From Proteobacteria bacterium SG_bin6 (GTDB lineage: Bacteria > Pseudomonadota > Alphaproteobacteria > Sphingomonadales > Sphingomonadaceae), in the NCBI GenBank assembly GCA_002083435.1, contig LWDJ01000007.1:1-64000 (forward strand): DNA of 64,000 nt. The letters run 5' to 3'. The translations under genes were made by a program, and so were the position numbers. The notes under the pieces were generated by a model. That model made no database searches. It was given only the letters and a program-made list of their open reading frames with translations, and was not told the origin of the DNA. Below are positions 61,593-64,000 of this stretch, in pieces (position 1 is the first letter of the stretch; every line of letters begins with the position of its first letter).

Positions 61593-62368
61593 TGTTCATC
61601 GATTCGCACTGCCACCTCAATTACAAGGGGCTGGTCGAGCAGCAGCATGACGTCCTCGCCCGCGCGCGCGAGACGGGCGTGGCGACGATGCTCACCATCT
61701 CGACCCGCGAGCGCGAATGGGATGAAGTGGTCGCGATCGCCGAGGCGCATGGCGACATCTGGGCCAGCATCGGCATCCACCCGCACGAAGCCGATGCCCA
61801 CCCCCACGTCACCGCCGAAACATTGATCGCCCGCGCCGCGCATCCCCGCGTGATCGGGATCGGCGAGAGCGGGCTTGATTATTATTATGATCACAGCGAC
61901 CGCGCCGCGCAGGCGCGCAATTTCCGCGCGCATATCGCCGCGGCGCGCGCGACCGGACTGCCGCTGATCGTCCACACGCGCGACGCGGAAGAACACACGC
62001 TCGCGATCCTCGGCGAGGAAATGGGGAAGGGGGCCTTCCCCTGCCTGATCCACTGCTTCACCGCGAGCGGGGCCTTCGCCGACGCGGCGCTCGCCATGGG
62101 CTGTTACATCTCGATCTCGGGTATCGTCACGTTCAAGAACGCGCGCGACTTGCAGGAAGTGGCCGCTCGGCTGCCGATCGAGCGGCTGCTGATCGAAACC
62201 GATGCGCCCTTCCTCGCGCCGGTGCCGCACCGGGGAAAGACCGCCGAGCCCGCCTTTGTCGCCGATACCGCGCGTTTCCTCGCCAATCTGCGCGGGATGA
62301 GCGTGGAAGCGCTGGCCGAGGCCACAAGCGCCAATTTCTTCCGCCTGTTCGCCAAGGCGCGCGCGTGA
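61592..62368 (+). CDS. tatD: TatD-family metal-dependent hydrolase (DNase)
   Basis: 258 residues. The metal site is formed by IDSHCHLN (His6, His8), GIGESGLDYYY, the His in VHTRDAEEHT, HCFTASG and ETDAPFLAP. TatD proteins are 3'-5' exonucleases involved in DNA repair and quality control. The metG-tatD order is conserved in many bacteria. It overlaps the next gene by 4 nt. Confidence 0.94.
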   Translation: MFIDSHCHLNYKGLVEQQHDVLARARETGVATMLTISTREREWDEVVAIAEAHGDIWASIGIHPHEADAHPHVTAETLIARAAHPRVIGIGESGLDYYYDHSDRAAQARNFRAHIAAARATGLPLIVHTRDAEEHTLAILGEEMGKGAFPCLIHCFTASGAFADAALAMGCYISISGIVTFKNARDLQEVAARLPIERLLIETDAPFLAPVPHRGKTAEPAFVADTARFLANLRGMSVEALAEATSANFFRLFAKARA

Positions 62369-63129
62369 AGTTGCGCATCCTCGGTTCGGGCACGTCGTCG
62401 GGGGTGCCGCGCATTGGCAATGATTGGGGGGCGTGCGACCCAAGCGAGCCGCGCAACCGGCGCACCAGGGTGTCGATCCTGGTCGAAACGCCGCAGACCC
62501 TGGTTCTGGTCGATACTGGGCCGGACATGCGCGAACAGCTGCTCGCGGCGGGCGTCGATCGGGTCGATGCGGTGATCTGGACCCACGACCATGCCGATCA
62601 CTGCCACGGGATCGACGATCTGCGCCAGCTGTTCCACGCGCGCGGCGCGCCGATCCGCGGCCTCGCGCGTCCGGCGACGGTCGCCACGCTCAACGCGCGT
62701 TTTGGCTATGTCTTCCAGGGGCAGCACGGTTATCCCGCGAGCGCGACGATCGAGCCCTTGCCCGATACCTTGATGGTCGGCGATCTGATGATCCGGGTTG
62801 CAGATCAACCGCATGGCGGCATCTTTTCAGCGGGCCTGCGCTTCGAACATGACGGCAAGAGCGCCGCCTATGCCACTGACTTTCATGAGCTGACGCCCGC
62901 AATGGCGACGCTTTACGAGGGCCTCGACCTTTGGGTGGTGGACGCGCTGCGCCGCCGCCCGCACCCCTCGCACCCGCATCTTGCGCAGGTGCTCGGCTGG
63001 ATCGACCAGCTCCAGCCGAAACACGCGGCGCTGGTGCACATGGACCAGTCGATGGACTATGCGAGCCTCGTCGCCGAGCTACCCCAAGGCGTCGAGCCCG
63101 GCTATGATGGCCTGGAGTTCACGCTATGA
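62365..63129 (+). CDS. MBL-fold metallohydrolase (PhnP-like)
   Basis: 254 residues. The metallo-beta-lactamase motif is THDHADHCHG (His74, His76, Asp78, His79), with later ligands in ATDFHELTP and ALVHMDQSMDY. The N-terminus ILGSGTSSGVPRIG resembles PhnP and tRNase Z-like phosphodiesterases. The substrate is probably a phosphodiester, not shown. The start is GTG 62365. Confidence 0.88.
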   Translation: MKLRILGSGTSSGVPRIGNDWGACDPSEPRNRRTRVSILVETPQTLVLVDTGPDMREQLLAAGVDRVDAVIWTHDHADHCHGIDDLRQLFHARGAPIRGLARPATVATLNARFGYVFQGQHGYPASATIEPLPDTLMVGDLMIRVADQPHGGIFSAGLRFEHDGKSAAYATDFHELTPAMATLYEGLDLWVVDALRRRPHPSHPHLAQVLGWIDQLQPKHAALVHMDQSMDYASLVAELPQGVEPGYDGLEFTL

Positions 63130-63737
63130 ACCAAGGGCCCGACGCGCTTTTCTATTTGCTGCTGCTGATCCTGCCGGTATCGGCCCTGGTCGCGCGCCAG
63201 GTGCCTATGGGCCAGATGGCACGCATGGCGCTCGCCTGGGTAGGCATCTTCGCGGTCGGGCTGGTGATCGCGACTGGCTACACCCGCAACCGGGCGACGG
63301 TGGACGAGTGGCTGGTCTCGGCGGGCCTGAAGCGCGTGGCGGTTCGTGGCGGCACGGTCTCGATTCCGCGATCGAGCGACGGGCATTTCTACGCCGATGT
63401 CCAGCTCAACGGCGTGGAACGCCGGCTGATGATCGACAGCGGCGCGACCGAGACCGCGATCGATCCCGACCTTGCGAAGGCCGCCGGAATCGCGACCGAT
63501 CCGGTGCGCAGCGAAGTAGTCGAAACCGCCGGCGGCGAGGTGACGGCGCTGATCGGCCACACCGAGCGGCTGCGGCTCGGTCCGATCGAAGCGGAACGGC
63601 TGCGCGTGCTGGTCGCGCCGAGCTTCAAGGGCGGCGTGCTGGGGATGAACTTCCTGTCGCAGCTCAAAAGCTGGCGCGTCGAGGGCGATCTGATGGTCTT
63701 GGTCCCCGTCGGCGCCAGCGGAGACAATTATACATAA
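63126..63737 (+). CDS. membrane-anchored retropepsin-like aspartic protease
   Basis: 203 residues with two N-terminal transmembrane helices (about 9-24 and 34-51). The aspartic protease domain has a single active-site triplet, DSGAT (residues 104-108), so it must act as a dimer, as in retroviral proteases. The GVLGMNFLSQL end is typical of the clan AA TIGR02281 family. The active site would be periplasmic. Substrates are unknown. Confidence 0.88.
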   Translation: MNQGPDALFYLLLLILPVSALVARQVPMGQMARMALAWVGIFAVGLVIATGYTRNRATVDEWLVSAGLKRVAVRGGTVSIPRSSDGHFYADVQLNGVERRLMIDSGATETAIDPDLAKAAGIATDPVRSEVVETAGGEVTALIGHTERLRLGPIEAERLRVLVAPSFKGGVLGMNFLSQLKSWRVEGDLMVLVPVGASGDNYT

Positions 63738-63764
63738 TGTTGATTATCGCACTTGAGGAGCGGC

Positions 63765-64000
63765 ATGGTTGATCGGCTGGTAACCATCATGGCGCGGTTG
63801 CGCGACCCCGTCTCTGGCTGCCCTTGGGATCTCGAACAGGATTTTGCCTCGATCGCGCCTTACACGATCGAGGAAGCCCATGAAGTCGCCGACGCCATCG
63901 CCCGTGGCGACATGGCCGATCTGAAGGACGAGCTTGGCGATCTGCTGCTTCAGGTGGTGTTCCACGCCCGCATGGCCGAGGAAGCCGGCCATTTCGCGCT
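63765..64000 (+). CDS. mazG: nucleoside triphosphate pyrophosphohydrolase MazG, 5' part
   Basis: The first 78 codons are visible and the frame is open at the right edge. It has [16 protein letters not shown], the [11 protein letters not shown] helix with the EExxE-type metal site, and [21 protein letters not shown], the MazG signature. It hydrolyses NTPs to NMPs, with roles in house-cleaning and (p)ppGpp control. AGGAG precedes ATG 63765. Confidence 0.93.
   Translation, partial: MVDRLVTIMARLRDPVSGCPWDLEQDFASIAPYTIEEAHEVADAIARGDMADLKDELGDLLLQVVFHARMAEEAGHFA

Overview
The window is GC-rich chromosomal DNA, about two thirds G+C, from an alphaproteobacterium. It is most likely a sphingomonad (Sphingomonas or a close relative). 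The evidence is the ChpT phosphotransferase beside a chemotaxis cluster, two ClpP genes beside clpX, the order TPR protein-ispE-N-formylglutamate amidohydrolase, the RpoH-type sigma factor, the PspF/PspABC cluster, and codon use heavily biased to G/C at third positions. The organism is inferred from gene content, not from a database match. Gene density is very high. Many neighbours overlap by 4 nt (ATGA), and no gene-free stretch exceeds 300 nt apart from the one holding the RNase P RNA. There are no insertion sequences, prophage genes or CRISPR arrays.

Layout. 1-5.3 kb: end of a TPR protein, ispE, an N-formylglutamate amidohydrolase behind a near-perfect sigma-54 promoter, a lipoprotein, the NAD(P)H-hydrate repair enzyme and an RNA uracil methyltransferase. 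5.3-9.4 kb: a 2-hydroxyacid dehydrogenase, an SH3 protein, a two-component pair and a thioesterase. 9.4-12.2 kb: two divergent ClpP genes and clpX. 12.2-17.4 kb: acetyltransferases, mtgA, an abasic-site protein, rpoH, an RluD-type synthase and a JAMM protease. 17.4-23.2 kb: chpT-cheA-cheW-cheY-cheB-cheR, followed by rnpB on the other strand. 23.6-26.6 kb: amidase, EamA transporter, J-domain protein, a [2Fe-2S] protein and sufE.

26.7-31 kb is the most unusual part: an expanded phage-shock operon on the minus strand. It encodes a 46-aa peptide, PspA, PspB, PspC and five further small membrane/coiled-coil proteins. It is driven by a sigma-54 promoter and faces pspF across a pair of matching dyads that look like PspF sites. 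The five extra proteins, PspB and PspC all share one C-terminal helical tail.

31-42.3 kb: superoxide dismutase, yciB, ftsY, mtaB, an EAL protein, ffh, then rpsP-rimM-trmD-rplS. That ribosomal/tRNA operon is split between rimM and trmD by a glycine-rich-domain protein, a membrane protein with a Gly/Cys tail, and a VapBC pair whose toxin gene overlaps trmD. 42.5-50 kb: secreted peptidases (S9 and M2), a GH75-like secreted protein, asd and an alpha/beta hydrolase. 50-55 kb: rpmE, a PilZ protein, and a three-gene exporter (ABC-type membrane protein, HlyD-type adaptor, TolC-type channel) whose ABC domain has lost all catalytic motifs. 55.2-64 kb: tRNA-Ser(UGA), then a long co-directional run: mltB-rlpA-dac (murein), tmk-holB-metG-tatD (replication and translation), an MBL hydrolase, a membrane aspartic protease and the start of mazG.
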